Shown piece after piece: positions 28,899 through 37,600 of a stretch of 64,000 nt of DNA (positions are counted from its first letter, which is position 1; the number at the start of each line of letters is the position of its first letter). Under the pieces are notes generated by a model, which saw only the letters and a program-made list of their open reading frames with translations, made no database searches and was not told the origin of the DNA. Location: positions 84,785 to 148,784 of the forward strand of contig JAHZKX010000010.1 in NCBI GenBank assembly GCA_022600195.1. The letters run 5' to 3'. A program made the translations under genes and the position numbers. This DNA is from Planctomycetota bacterium. GTDB taxonomy: Bacteria; Planctomycetota; Planctomycetia; Planctomycetales; Planctomycetaceae.

Positions 28899-29363
28899 AT
28901 GAGTTTTCATATAGACAGGCATGTTTCGCCTGTTGTATTGGTAGTTGTTCTCTCCTTATGCACGGGGTGTGGATCAAAAGATCCAGGACCTGAGTTGACT
29001 TCAGTGACAGGGGTTATACTTCTGAATGAGAAGCCGTTAGATAATGCAGAACTCATTTTCATTCCTGTAGAATCTACACCAGGAGTCGGTGGACGAGCCC
29101 GAACCAAAGAAGGGGGTAAATTCAATATGATTTACAGTCGTGGGGGGGAGGGACTACCTGAAGGTAATTACAGAGTCGCTGTCAGCTATCGATTGATGCC
29201 AGATGGCTCTCCTGTACCTGAAGGTGATACAACTCCCCCGATCGAATCTCCAGCGAGCGAAACGCTACCCCTGAAATATTGTGATTATGATAAATCAGAA
29301 TTAAAAGCGACCGTTTCTCCTGGAAAGCCAATTACGCTTAAACTCACCACCACAAAAAAGTAA
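28899..29363 (+). CDS. Lipoprotein with carboxypeptidase-regulatory-like (transthyretin-like) domain
   Basis: A 154-residue secreted protein. The signal peptide VVLVVVLSLCTGC ends in a lipobox-like L-C-T-G-C, so Cys24 would be lipidated. The rest matches the small beta-sandwich found beside DUF1559 genes in planctomycetes: VTGVILLNEKPLDNAELIFIP, then a GEGLPEGNYRVAVSY strand and a SETLPLKYCDY...LKATVSPG end. GAGG precedes the ATG. Envelope location is confident; role unknown, probably structural or a partner of the adjacent DUF1559 protein. Confidence 0.85.
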   Translation: MSFHIDRHVSPVVLVVVLSLCTGCGSKDPGPELTSVTGVILLNEKPLDNAELIFIPVESTPGVGGRARTKEGGKFNMIYSRGGEGLPEGNYRVAVSYRLMPDGSPVPEGDTTPPIESPASETLPLKYCDYDKSELKATVSPGKPITLKLTTTKK

Positions 29364-29774
29364 ATTACATTAAAAGCAAGAGAAAATGGTCGGCAGTATC
29401 ATTCGCTTGCGAAGTCAGGCAACCTGATTCTAGTCATAGAGCCCCTTTGGGGGATCTGAGGAAACGGTTCTATTTATGCTGGACGCTGGAGTAATTGCTT
29501 TTTAGTATTATCTATTTCAAATCATACTTGTGATTCGAAAAGTGATGTTCGTTCTGTTAAATTGGATGCATTGGTCTTTTATGGGTTGGCCCGCCCCATT
29601 CAGGATCAGTTCCAAAAAACTTTCCTATTGAAATCATCCTTTCTTCACAATGAGCAAATATTTTGTCATCATAGTATGTAGATCCGTTTTGCTGTATTTG
29701 TGATATTGCTAATCTGAAAAATACAAATCGGATTTCACGATCTCCCCGAATTACCCTCCTCGAAAGGTTTATTC
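29364..29774. other. Intergenic region before the ABC-transporter series
   Basis: About 410 bases without a gene. Two small hairpins (TCAGG/CCTGA at 29415-29427; CCCC/GGGG at 29442-29452) may mark the end of the previous transcript. No promoter could be fixed. Confidence 0.45.
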
Positions 29775-31055
29775 ATGCGACGGTTCATAACCCCTTTGAC
29801 TGTCGTTGGTGTTCTGCTGACATCAACTCTGATTTGGGCGTGTTCGGTTCCCGTGTTCCGGTATGCTCTGGAGCGTTGGCCTGCCGACAAATACAGTGTA
29901 GTGATTTATTACCGCGGTAAATTGAATCAGGAACATCAGAAGATTGTTGCACAATTTGATAAAGAAGGAACAATCGGTCAGCAATCTGCGAATGTAGAAT
30001 TACGACTGATTGATTTGGATTCAAAACCAGCTCCGAAATCGGAAGATCTTGAACTTTGGAAAATTCAAAAAACGGAAACGCTTCCCTTAATGGTCGTGCG
30101 AACCCCTCTACCAGCACCCGTTCCGTCTGGATTCTGGTCGGGAGAATTGAGTGAAGAAAACGTCGCAAAGATGATCGATTCCCCTTTGCGTAAGAACATT
30201 GCCAAGCAGTTGATCAATGGGCAAACCGCCGTTTGGGTTTTTCTGGAAAGTGGTAATCCTGAAAAAGATAAATCGGCATTTGCACTTTTATCTAAAGAGC
30301 TCAAGCGAATGGAGAAAACTCTTAAACTGCCAGAAATAGAAGAGGCGGACATTGAGCAGGGACTGGTAAGTGTATCTCCTGACAGTTTGAAACTAAAATT
30401 CAGTCTTGAAAAATGTTCCCGTGAGGATTCTGCAGAAGCCGGGTTCACGAGTATGTTACTTGCAACAGAAAATGACTTAAAGGAATTTACTGCTGAGCCG
30501 ATGGCTTTTCCCGTCTTTGGGCGTGGGCGTGTATTATATGCGTTAATAGGTAAAGGAATTAATAGCGACACAATTGAGCAGGCTTGCAGAGATTTGACCG
30601 GTCCCTGCACTTGTCAGGTAAAAGATCAAAATCCAGGGACTGATTTATTGATGGCTGTCAATTGGGAAAAACTAGTGACGCCGACGACGCAGGATGAGAA
30701 AGAACTCCCGCCTCTGACAGGATTGACAGGTTATTCAAAAGAATCCAAAGGAAAATCGGGAGATCTCAAAATGTCTGAAATCCTGAAAAAATCTCTAGCT
30801 CAAAATGGTTCTGATTCTAAGAAAACCGGTTCGAATTCCAGTGAGGATGTAACAGCGCCTGAAGTTGCTACGACCTCAACAACGAGCGATAAAGCGACCC
30901 CGTCGTTGTCGTCAGGGATGGTAGAGAGCCCCAATCAATCTGATTCCTCTGAAATGACACAAGGCAGTTCATTGTTTCGAAATATGATGATTATGGCTGC
31001 AATGATGCTTGTGGTTGTTTTGGGGGCAAGCTATTTCCTGATGGCTCGGAAATAA
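29775..31055 (+). CDS. Membrane-anchored extracytoplasmic protein of unknown function
   Basis: A 426-residue protein, not recognised by name. An N-terminal hydrophobic segment (about 6-23) ends at IWACSVPVFRYALERW, which could be a lipoprotein signal although Trp at -2 is atypical. A mixed alpha/beta body (about 35-300) includes a Cys-rich patch (CRDLTGPCTC). A Ser/Thr/Glu-rich linker (about 320-395) precedes a C-terminal membrane helix (about 404-422) ending in MARK. It starts a run of same-strand genes encoding an FtsX/LolD exporter and a molybdate-type importer, 66 bases before the FtsX gene, so it is probably a substrate-handling partner of that exporter. Function unknown. Confidence 0.75.
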   Translation: MRRFITPLTVVGVLLTSTLIWACSVPVFRYALERWPADKYSVVIYYRGKLNQEHQKIVAQFDKEGTIGQQSANVELRLIDLDSKPAPKSEDLELWKIQKTETLPLMVVRTPLPAPVPSGFWSGELSEENVAKMIDSPLRKNIAKQLINGQTAVWVFLESGNPEKDKSAFALLSKELKRMEKTLKLPEIEEADIEQGLVSVSPDSLKLKFSLEKCSREDSAEAGFTSMLLATENDLKEFTAEPMAFPVFGRGRVLYALIGKGINSDTIEQACRDLTGPCTCQVKDQNPGTDLLMAVNWEKLVTPTTQDEKELPPLTGLTGYSKESKGKSGDLKMSEILKKSLAQNGSDSKKTGSNSSEDVTAPEVATTSTTSDKATPSLSSGMVESPNQSDSSEMTQGSSLFRNMMIMAAMMLVVVLGASYFLMARK

Positions 31056-31121
31056 ATCGTTTTTCGTTCGACCAACCGTAATACTTCTCCTCCCGAGTTT
31101 AGTTTAAGAAGAGTCCAGACT

Positions 31122-32402
31122 ATGTCTTTATTCCGTTTGATTCTGCAGGAAATGCAGCATCGCAAGATTAACTTTTTGCTGGGATTGGTCTCAGTCGTGA
31201 TTGCAGTAGCATGCCTGGTTGCCGCTTTAACACTGCTTCAGGCAGATGAGATACAGACGGCATTCATTCTGGAAAAGAAGGCAGACGAAGTAAAAGAAGC
31301 AGGTGATCAACTCGAAGATGCCATGCGTAAAATTACCAAGGGACTTGGGTTTAACATTCTGATTCTTCCTTCAAACCAGGACTTGAATGAGTTTCATCTC
31401 ACCGGAATCGTTTCGGGCACGATGCCCGAAGAAAACGTTAAAATATTGGCAGAATCCAAGATTGTCACAGTCAATCATTTATTGCCAATGGTTGCCAAGA
31501 AAATTACCTGGCCTGAAAAAAAGTGTGAAGTGATTTTAACGGGGACGCGCGGAGAAGTCCCTTTGCGACATCGTGCATTGAAAAAACCCCTTCAGCAACA
31601 GGTTCCCAAAGGGACCATGGTAATGGGTTATCAAATTCAGCAAAAACTTGGTTTAAATGTGAATGACAAAGTTAAGCTGATGGGCAAAGATTTCAAAATC
31701 ACCCAGTGTTATCCAGAGCGAGGTACTGCAGATGACAGCACAGTCTGGATCAATCTTGAAGAAGCGCAGGAATTGCTGAAGATGCAAAATCTGGTGAATG
31801 CGATTCTGGCGTTAGAATGTAATTGTGCAGCCAAAGACCGTGTGGCGCAGATACGTGAAGAAATTGGTAAAATACTTCCAGGAACCCAGATCATTGAAAG
31901 AGGCCCCCCTGCTCTTGCTCGAGCAGAAGCTCGAAATCAAGCTCATGCAAGTGCCGTCGCATCGCTGGAACAGGAAAAGGCGAATCGGTTACAGATGATC
32001 AAACGCCATGCAGATTTTGCAGCTGTGTTGGTTCCCTTGGTTGTGCTTGGATGCGGGGCCTGGATCGGATTCCTGTCACTCGAAAACGTTAGACGCCGCG
32101 CACCTGAGATTGGAGTGCTGCGTGCAATTGGTTTACGGTCTACTCAGGTATTCGGGATTTTTATCATCAAAGCATTCCTGATTGGCGTGATTGGTGCATT
32201 GATTGGATACTTTCTGGGATATGGGATCGGTATTACCTGGGGCAGTTTGCCTGCATCAGTGAATCCGCAAGAAGCCTTGTTTTCAGGACGATGGTTACTG
32301 TTAAGTTTGATATTCGCACCCGTGTTAGCAAGTTTATCCAGTTGGATACCAGCCTTATTGGCAGCAAGACAGGATCCTGCCACAATTCTGCAAGAAGGGT
32401 AG
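31122..32402 (+). CDS. FtsX/MacB-like ABC transporter permease
   Basis: A 426-residue permease with the four-helix MacB/LolE layout: one helix near the N-terminus (about 18-40), an extracytoplasmic domain (about 45-295), then three helices in the C-terminal 130 residues. The cytoplasmic segment RRRAPEIGVLRAIGLRS is the FtsX-family coupling signature. The adjacent gene, 10 bases downstream, encodes the matching LolD-type ATPase. Such pairs extract lipoproteins, extrude peptides or transmit force rather than import solutes. Substrate unknown; the upstream membrane-anchored protein is a likely partner. Confidence 0.9.
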   Translation: MSLFRLILQEMQHRKINFLLGLVSVVIAVACLVAALTLLQADEIQTAFILEKKADEVKEAGDQLEDAMRKITKGLGFNILILPSNQDLNEFHLTGIVSGTMPEENVKILAESKIVTVNHLLPMVAKKITWPEKKCEVILTGTRGEVPLRHRALKKPLQQQVPKGTMVMGYQIQQKLGLNVNDKVKLMGKDFKITQCYPERGTADDSTVWINLEEAQELLKMQNLVNAILALECNCAAKDRVAQIREEIGKILPGTQIIERGPPALARAEARNQAHASAVASLEQEKANRLQMIKRHADFAAVLVPLVVLGCGAWIGFLSLENVRRRAPEIGVLRAIGLRSTQVFGIFIIKAFLIGVIGALIGYFLGYGIGITWGSLPASVNPQEALFSGRWLLLSLIFAPVLASLSSWIPALLAARQDPATILQEG

Positions 32403-32412
32403 TCAGAAGAAT

Positions 32413-33102
32413 ATGTTATTGGAATTAGTCGAATTATCTAAGTCCTTCAAATCCGGATCAAAACGAGTTCAGGCTGTCGATGGGATCAGTCTGACTGTTG
32501 ATGCGGGTGAATTTCTCGCCATCAAAGGTCCGAGTGGCTGTGGTAAATCAACCTTGCTTTTAATGGTGGGGGGACTGTTGAGCCCCGATTCAGGAGAGGT
32601 ATTAATCGAAGGCACTAATCCTTACAAACTTTCCAATGATCAAAGAGCTCGATACCGTTCGACTCACATGGGTTTTGTATTTCAACAATTCCATTTGATT
32701 CCCTATTTAAATGTACTGGATAATGTACTGACGCCTGCCTTAGCAACGAATTTATCTCAAGCTAAAGAACGTGCAAAGGAGTTGATTGAGCAATTTGGTT
32801 TAGAGCATCGTCTGCATCACACACCCGCAGAACTGAGCACTGGTGAAAAACAGCGTGTGGCATTGGCCAGAGCCCTCTTTCATCAACCCAAAATTCTTTT
32901 GGCTGACGAACCCACGGGCAATCTGGATTCCGAAAACTCCGAAATTGTTTTGAAGGCATTGAGTGAGTTTACCAAAGAGGGAGGATGTGTGCTGATGGTT
33001 ACGCATGATGATCAGGCTGTTAAGTCTGCAGAGCGCGTGTTGGGAATCAACGCAGGTCGCTTAATACCAGAATCGGAAACGGAAGTATTACTGAATTCTT
33101 AA
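32413..33102 (+). CDS. ABC transporter ATP-binding protein (LolD/MacB type)
   Basis: A 229-residue cytoplasmic ATPase. Walker A KGPSGCGKSTLL near 40-51, Q-loop FVFQQFHLIPYL, signature LSTGEKQRVALARAL near 140, Walker B ILLADEPTGNLD near 162 and the switch His in VTHDD. The LSTGEKQR signature, Thr instead of the more usual Gly, and the ADEPTGNLD block are typical of the LolD/MacB/FtsE group that pairs with FtsX-like permeases, here the gene 10 bases upstream. Next gene begins 33 bases downstream. Substrate not deducible. Confidence 0.93.
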   Translation: MLLELVELSKSFKSGSKRVQAVDGISLTVDAGEFLAIKGPSGCGKSTLLLMVGGLLSPDSGEVLIEGTNPYKLSNDQRARYRSTHMGFVFQQFHLIPYLNVLDNVLTPALATNLSQAKERAKELIEQFGLEHRLHHTPAELSTGEKQRVALARALFHQPKILLADEPTGNLDSENSEIVLKALSEFTKEGGCVLMVTHDDQAVKSAERVLGINAGRLIPESETEVLLNS

Positions 33103-33135
33103 AGGCCAGTTGTCTGTATCAATTGGGAACATGTA

Positions 33136-34725
33136 ATGAAACAGCATTGTCGTCATCAATGGAAGAAGACAACCACGGAGACATGTCCGGAAGGAAAACT
33201 CAACAGTGGGTTGGCGCTTGTAGGAAGCTCGCTGCTGTTTCTGGTGATCATGGTGGGGTTACTCGTTTATTCTCCCTCGAAAGATTCCTCTGAGACCGCG
33301 AGTCAAGATGATGCCTCTCTTCTGATGTATTGTGCTGCAGGTATTAAACCACCGGTAGCGGCTTCAGCTGCGCAGTTTGCAGAAGAGGTGTTTGGTGTTC
33401 CAGTCCACTTGCAGTATGGTGGTTCCGGTACCCTGTTGAGTAATTTACAGGTGGCGAAACAGGGGGACCTCTATCTGGCTGCAGATACCAGTTATATAGA
33501 GATTGCTCGCGAGAAGAACCTCGTTAAAGAAGCGATCCCAGTAGCTCAGATGCGGCCGGTGATTATGGTGAAGAAAGGGAACCCCAAAAAGATTCAGTCG
33601 ATTGATGATTTGACAAAAGAAGGTGTCAGCTTTTCATTAGCCAATCCAGATGCCGCATCGATTGGGAAACTGGCTAAAAAAGAGTTGCAAAATGCAAAAA
33701 AGTGGGACGCTATATCCAAGTCCGCCCGAGTCTTTAAACCGACTGTTTCAGAGGTTGCCAATGATATTCTCCTGGGGGCGGTGGATGCCGGCATTGTCTG
33801 GGATGCAACTGTGAATCAGCATTCTGATCAGGCAGAAATGATAGAAGTTCCTGAATTCGCTAAATCTGTAAAAAATGTGACAGTCGGGATTTTAAAATCA
33901 TCCCAAAAGCCGCAGCAGGCATTGATGTTTGCCCGCTATCTGCAAGCTCCTGGAAAAGGGGGGAAACATTTTTCCGGTATGGGCTATCAGACTGTCAAAG
34001 GAGACATATGGGACCCTCACCCACAAGTTCTGTTATTCAGTGGTGGTGTGAATCGGCTGGCCATTCAGGACACTCTGAAAGCGTTCGAAAAACGCGAAGG
34101 AATTTCAGTCAATGTTGTGTATAACGGATGCGGGATTCTGGTGGGTCAAATCAATAGTGGACAAAAGCCGGATGCTTATTTTGCTTGCGATAAATCCTAT
34201 ATGGTGGAAGTGCAACCTAAGTTTGCCCTGCCTTTAACTGTTGCAGAAACCGATATGATTATCATCGTCGAGAAAGGCAATCCTAAAAAAATAAAATCGG
34301 TCTACGATCTGGTTGGTGAGAATATCAAAATTGGAATCGCTCATCACGAACAAAGTGCGCTGGGGGCATTGACAAAAAAGTTATTGAGCCCACTCGTATC
34401 GGGAGATAAAAATCTTTATGACGCAATTCAGCCGAACGTGAAAACAAATACTCCGACCGCTGATATGCTGGTAAATCAACTACGAACAGGTTCATTGGAT
34501 GCAGCGATAGTCTACCGGGCCAATATTTCAAAGGTTGCCGATAAACTTGATGTGATTGAAATCAAAGAGGGACGACCTCTGGCAGAGCAGCCAATTGCGA
34601 TCTTGAAGTCCACTAAATATCCCAATCTCATGCAGCGTTTGGTTGACCAGTTGACTTCAGATTCTTCTCGGGTGATTTTTGAGTCTAAAGGATTTCGTTG
34701 GCGCATGACTCCGGAGTCGCTATGA
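33136..34725 (+). CDS. Membrane-anchored protein with two tandem molybdate-type solute-binding domains
   Basis: A 529-residue extracytoplasmic protein. One membrane segment (about 24-46) anchors two homologous periplasmic binding domains: the first about 60-290 (MYCAAGIKPPV..., QYGGSGTLLSNL, GDLYLAAD), the second about 295-525 (LFSGGVNRLAI..., NGCGILVGQI, PDAYFACD). The repeat is obvious in KKGNPKKIQSIDDL versus EKGNPKKIKSVYDL. ModA proteins normally have a single domain of about 230-250 residues, so this is a duplication within one chain. Its stop overlaps the permease start (ATGA). Genes for a ModB-like permease, ModC-like ATPase, MoaD and MoeB follow, so molybdate or tungstate is the likely ligand, by context. 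Confidence 0.88.
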   Translation: MKQHCRHQWKKTTTETCPEGKLNSGLALVGSSLLFLVIMVGLLVYSPSKDSSETASQDDASLLMYCAAGIKPPVAASAAQFAEEVFGVPVHLQYGGSGTLLSNLQVAKQGDLYLAADTSYIEIAREKNLVKEAIPVAQMRPVIMVKKGNPKKIQSIDDLTKEGVSFSLANPDAASIGKLAKKELQNAKKWDAISKSARVFKPTVSEVANDILLGAVDAGIVWDATVNQHSDQAEMIEVPEFAKSVKNVTVGILKSSQKPQQALMFARYLQAPGKGGKHFSGMGYQTVKGDIWDPHPQVLLFSGGVNRLAIQDTLKAFEKREGISVNVVYNGCGILVGQINSGQKPDAYFACDKSYMVEVQPKFALPLTVAETDMIIIVEKGNPKKIKSVYDLVGENIKIGIAHHEQSALGALTKKLLSPLVSGDKNLYDAIQPNVKTNTPTADMLVNQLRTGSLDAAIVYRANISKVADKLDVIEIKEGRPLAEQPIAILKSTKYPNLMQRLVDQLTSDSSRVIFESKGFRWRMTPESL

Positions 34726-35663
34726 CTGAGCAGAAGGCTGAGGAGCCATTAAACTCATTAAAATCACGATCTGATCTCCCCTTCTATACAATTTTTATAG
34801 CCATCAGTACCATTTATGTTTTACTGATCGTAGCAATGCTTTCGGCAGAGACAACGTACACGACTCCCGACCATATCTGGGCAGCGTTTGCGAAGCCGGA
34901 AATTCGCTATGCGATCTGGCTCAGCCTGGTCTCGTGTGCGATCACAACAGTTCTTTCTCTCTGGGTTTCTGTACCAATTGGATACCTGATGTCCAGGCAC
35001 AATTTCTGGGGGAAAGTATTCATTGATGCGATTTTAGATATTCCGATCGTCTTACCACCGCTGGTAATTGGATTGTGTCTGTTGATTTTATTTCAGGTGG
35101 AATTACCTCAGATTGAATGGCTCAATGAAATGGTTGCGTCGGAATCCGGGGCAAACGTTAGTAAAGAGATTGCGGTGGCGAAAACACAATCCATTGATGA
35201 TCTGATTCGAAAAGTGACAAAGTTGATTTTTGGAAAACCAATCGGAGTAACCTATGAAATTCCGAGCGTGATTTTGGCACAATTTATGGTGGCGTGTGCG
35301 TTTGCCGTCCGAACGATGCGCGTCACGTTCGATCAGATAGGGCCGCGCTACGAGCAGGTTGCGATGACTCTGGGTTGCAATCGAGGTCAGGCGTTCTGGC
35401 GTGTGGTATTTCCACAGGCATATCGGGGATTGTTGGCAGCAGGAACGCTCGCATGGGCTCGTGCGCTGGGAGAATTCGGACCCATTCTGATTTTTTCCGG
35501 CGCCACACGCATGAAAACGGAAGTCCTGCCGACAACGGTGTTTTTGGAGTTAACTGTTGGTAATATCGAAGGTGCAGTTGCAGCTTCATTAATAATGGTT
35601 GTTTCCGCCTTGTTCGTGTTAGTGATTGCTCGGATGTTTGGTTTGACCCGCGCAGTAATTTAA
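34722..35663 (+). CDS. modB: Molybdate-type ABC transporter permease (ModB-like)
   Basis: A 313-residue inner-membrane permease with five to six helices. The cytoplasmic EAA loop is visible near 220-240 as YEQVAMTLGCNRGQAFWRVVFPQA in part, followed by LGEFGPILIFSG, a ModB/CysTW-family block. Between helices three and four there is an extra polar stretch (about 140-180, SESGANVSKEIAVAKTQS...) that makes the protein longer than typical ModB (about 225-230). I chose the ATG at 34722, which overlaps the binding-protein stop as ATGA, rather than an in-frame ATG 24 bases upstream. Works with the adjacent double binding protein and ModC-like ATPase. Confidence 0.9.
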   Translation: MTEQKAEEPLNSLKSRSDLPFYTIFIAISTIYVLLIVAMLSAETTYTTPDHIWAAFAKPEIRYAIWLSLVSCAITTVLSLWVSVPIGYLMSRHNFWGKVFIDAILDIPIVLPPLVIGLCLLILFQVELPQIEWLNEMVASESGANVSKEIAVAKTQSIDDLIRKVTKLIFGKPIGVTYEIPSVILAQFMVACAFAVRTMRVTFDQIGPRYEQVAMTLGCNRGQAFWRVVFPQAYRGLLAAGTLAWARALGEFGPILIFSGATRMKTEVLPTTVFLELTVGNIEGAVAASLIMVVSALFVLVIARMFGLTRAVI

Positions 35664-35726
35664 AATCTTGTTTGGAAAAGTAACGATAGGCGGTGGGAAT
35701 AATTTTACCGTCTGATTAGATGTGTC

Positions 35727-36461
35727 ATGATATCAGTAAATAAACTCTGTGTTAAAGTTGGCGATTTCGAGCTGAAAGATATCAGTTTTGAAGTACCTGA
35801 GGGGCATTATGCCGTTCTGATGGGCAAAACGGGTAGTGGGAAAACTACCATTCTTGAAACCATTTGTGGCTTGAAAAAAGTGCTTTCCGGAACAATCTGT
35901 CTCCATGGGAAACTCGCCACACATACAAGACCAGCGGAACGTGAAATTGGATACGTGCCTCAGGATGGTGTACTGTTTCATACGATGACGGTGAGAGATA
36001 ATCTGTCGTTTGCATTAGAGTTAAGAAAGTGGAGTAAACAAAAAATCGATGAGCGTGTGGAAGAGTTGGCAACTCTGTTAGGGATAACAGGATTGTTGAA
36101 CCGAACACCCTTTGGTTTGAGTGGAGGAGAAACACAAAGAATATCTCTGGGACGCGCATTAGCGGCAAAGCCAGCCATATTATGTCTGGATGAACCCTTA
36201 AGTGCTTTAGATGAAGACACACGAGGTGAAATGTGTACTTTGCTGAGTGATGTGCAACGCTTAACGGGTGTTACGACATTGCATATTACTCATAACATTT
36301 CAGAGTCAGATCGTTTGGGGGATATCAAATTTCTCATAGAAGGAGGAGTACTTAAAAGCCTGACTTCGAAAGTTAGGGAAAAGAGATCCGATCTCACCGG
36401 AAAAGTGAGTCAGGAGACAAGCTCCCCGTCTGATAGTTCTACGCAGGTGAAAGTCGATTAG
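35727..36461 (+). CDS. modC: Molybdate-type ABC transporter ATP-binding protein (ModC-like, no TOBE domain)
   Basis: A 244-residue cytoplasmic ATPase. Walker A GKTGSGKTTILE near 33-44, signature LSGGETQRISLGRALA near 131, Walker B ILCLDEPLSALDED near 151, and the switch His in HITHN. Classical ModC is about 350 residues because of a C-terminal oxyanion-binding TOBE/Mop domain; here the chain ends after the nucleotide-binding domain with a Ser-rich tail, so that sensor is absent. It follows modB by 63 bases and precedes the MoaD gene by one base. Assignment to molybdate rests on context. Confidence 0.88.
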   Translation: MISVNKLCVKVGDFELKDISFEVPEGHYAVLMGKTGSGKTTILETICGLKKVLSGTICLHGKLATHTRPAEREIGYVPQDGVLFHTMTVRDNLSFALELRKWSKQKIDERVEELATLLGITGLLNRTPFGLSGGETQRISLGRALAAKPAILCLDEPLSALDEDTRGEMCTLLSDVQRLTGVTTLHITHNISESDRLGDIKFLIEGGVLKSLTSKVREKRSDLTGKVSQETSSPSDSSTQVKVD

Positions 36462-36462
36462 T

Positions 36463-36741
36463 ATGAAGATTATCGTAGAGTTTACGGCACAGGTGAAAAA
36501 AGCTGCTGGCGTGAGCAAAGAAGAATTTGAGGTAAGTGAGGGAACTAGTTTACAGGAACTTTTGAAAGAAGTAGCCGAACAGCACGGCCCCTCTCTCAAA
36601 CCGATTCTTTTTCCGGATTCCGATGAACTACATCCCTCAATCTTACTATTTGTCTCCAGTAAACAGGTGATGTGGGATGAGCCTTTGACGTTAGAATCGC
36701 ATCACGTCGTGACGATTCTCTCACCCATTTCAGGGGGTTAA
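36463..36741 (+). CDS. moaD: Molybdopterin synthase sulfur-carrier subunit (MoaD/ThiS-like)
   Basis: A 92-residue ubiquitin-fold sulfur carrier. It begins MKIIVEFTAQVKKAAG and ends with the diagnostic C-terminal Gly-Gly (TILSPISGG), which is adenylated by MoeB and then thiocarboxylated. Slightly longer than MoaD (about 81) but with the same hydrophobic pattern and the VSEGTSLQELL helix start. It lies one base after modC and 59 bases before the MoeB-like gene. ThiS is an alternative, but the molybdate-transport context favours molybdopterin synthesis. No MoaE was seen in the window. Confidence 0.88.
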   Translation: MKIIVEFTAQVKKAAGVSKEEFEVSEGTSLQELLKEVAEQHGPSLKPILFPDSDELHPSILLFVSSKQVMWDEPLTLESHHVVTILSPISGG

Positions 36742-36800
36742 GTCTTCCGATTGAAAACATTATTTTAACACTTTGAAATGTGAGAGATACAGGAGTCATG

Positions 36801-37559
36801 ATGTCTGGTTTCGTTCCCCTGACAGATGAAGAACGAGCTGTTTACGAATGGCAGATCTGGGTTCCCGAGTTTGGTGAAGCGGGACAGGAAAAATTAAAAA
36901 ATGCCTCTGTCCTGGTTTCACGATGTGGCGGATTGGGTAGTGTGGTCGCTTATGAATTAGCGGCTGCCGGCATCGGGAAGCTTGTGATAGCACATGCGGG
37001 AAATGTCAAACCCAGTGATTTAAACCGGCAATTGTTGATGACACATGACTGGTTGGGTAAACCTCGAGTGGAATCAGCAGAACGCCGCCTTAAAGAACTG
37101 AATCCCCGTTTGGAAATTGTGGCGATTCCCGAAAATATTTGTGAAGAGAACGCCCAACCGATTGTGGAGCAAGTAGATTTAATCGTTGACTGTGCCCCGC
37201 TCTTCCCGGAGCGTTATGCAATGAACCGGCAATCGGTCTTACAGAATAAGCCTTTAATCGAATGTGCGATGTACGATTTGGAAGCACAAGTGACAACATT
37301 GATTCCCGGTCAAACGGGATGCTTATCTTGTTTATTTCCAAACGATCCACCAGCCTGGAAGCGAGAGTTTCCTGTATTTGGCGCGGTTTCAGGTACCGTG
37401 GGATGTATGGCGGCAATGGAAGCCATTAAGGTGCTTTCCGGTATAGGAGAGCCTTTAACGAATCAATTGTTGATGTTTGATCTGCGAGAAATGACATTTC
37501 ATCGCAATACGATTCAGCGTCGTATGGGCTGCCCCGTCTGTGGGGAAAACAAGTGCTAA
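36801..37559 (+). CDS. moeB: MoeB/ThiF-family adenylyltransferase
   Basis: A 252-residue E1-like enzyme that would adenylate the C-terminal glycine of the neighbouring MoaD. The nucleotide-binding loop reads SRCGGLGSVVAYELAAAGIG (the first Gly of the common GxGGLGS is Cys), the Arg-finger motif is DLNRQLL, and two zinc cysteine pairs are present: CLSC near 179 and CPVC near 246. GTVGCMAAMEAIK matches the family's second conserved helix. I take the ATG at 36801, five bases after AGGAG; an adjacent ATG at 36798 is too close to it. It ends the molybdenum series; the following ceramidase-like gene begins 41 bases later. Confidence 0.88.
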   Translation: MSGFVPLTDEERAVYEWQIWVPEFGEAGQEKLKNASVLVSRCGGLGSVVAYELAAAGIGKLVIAHAGNVKPSDLNRQLLMTHDWLGKPRVESAERRLKELNPRLEIVAIPENICEENAQPIVEQVDLIVDCAPLFPERYAMNRQSVLQNKPLIECAMYDLEAQVTTLIPGQTGCLSCLFPNDPPAWKREFPVFGAVSGTVGCMAAMEAIKVLSGIGEPLTNQLLMFDLREMTFHRNTIQRRMGCPVCGENKC

Positions 37560-37600
37560 TAAAATTCGTTTTAAAGAGTTCACGATCTCGGGGGAATCTT

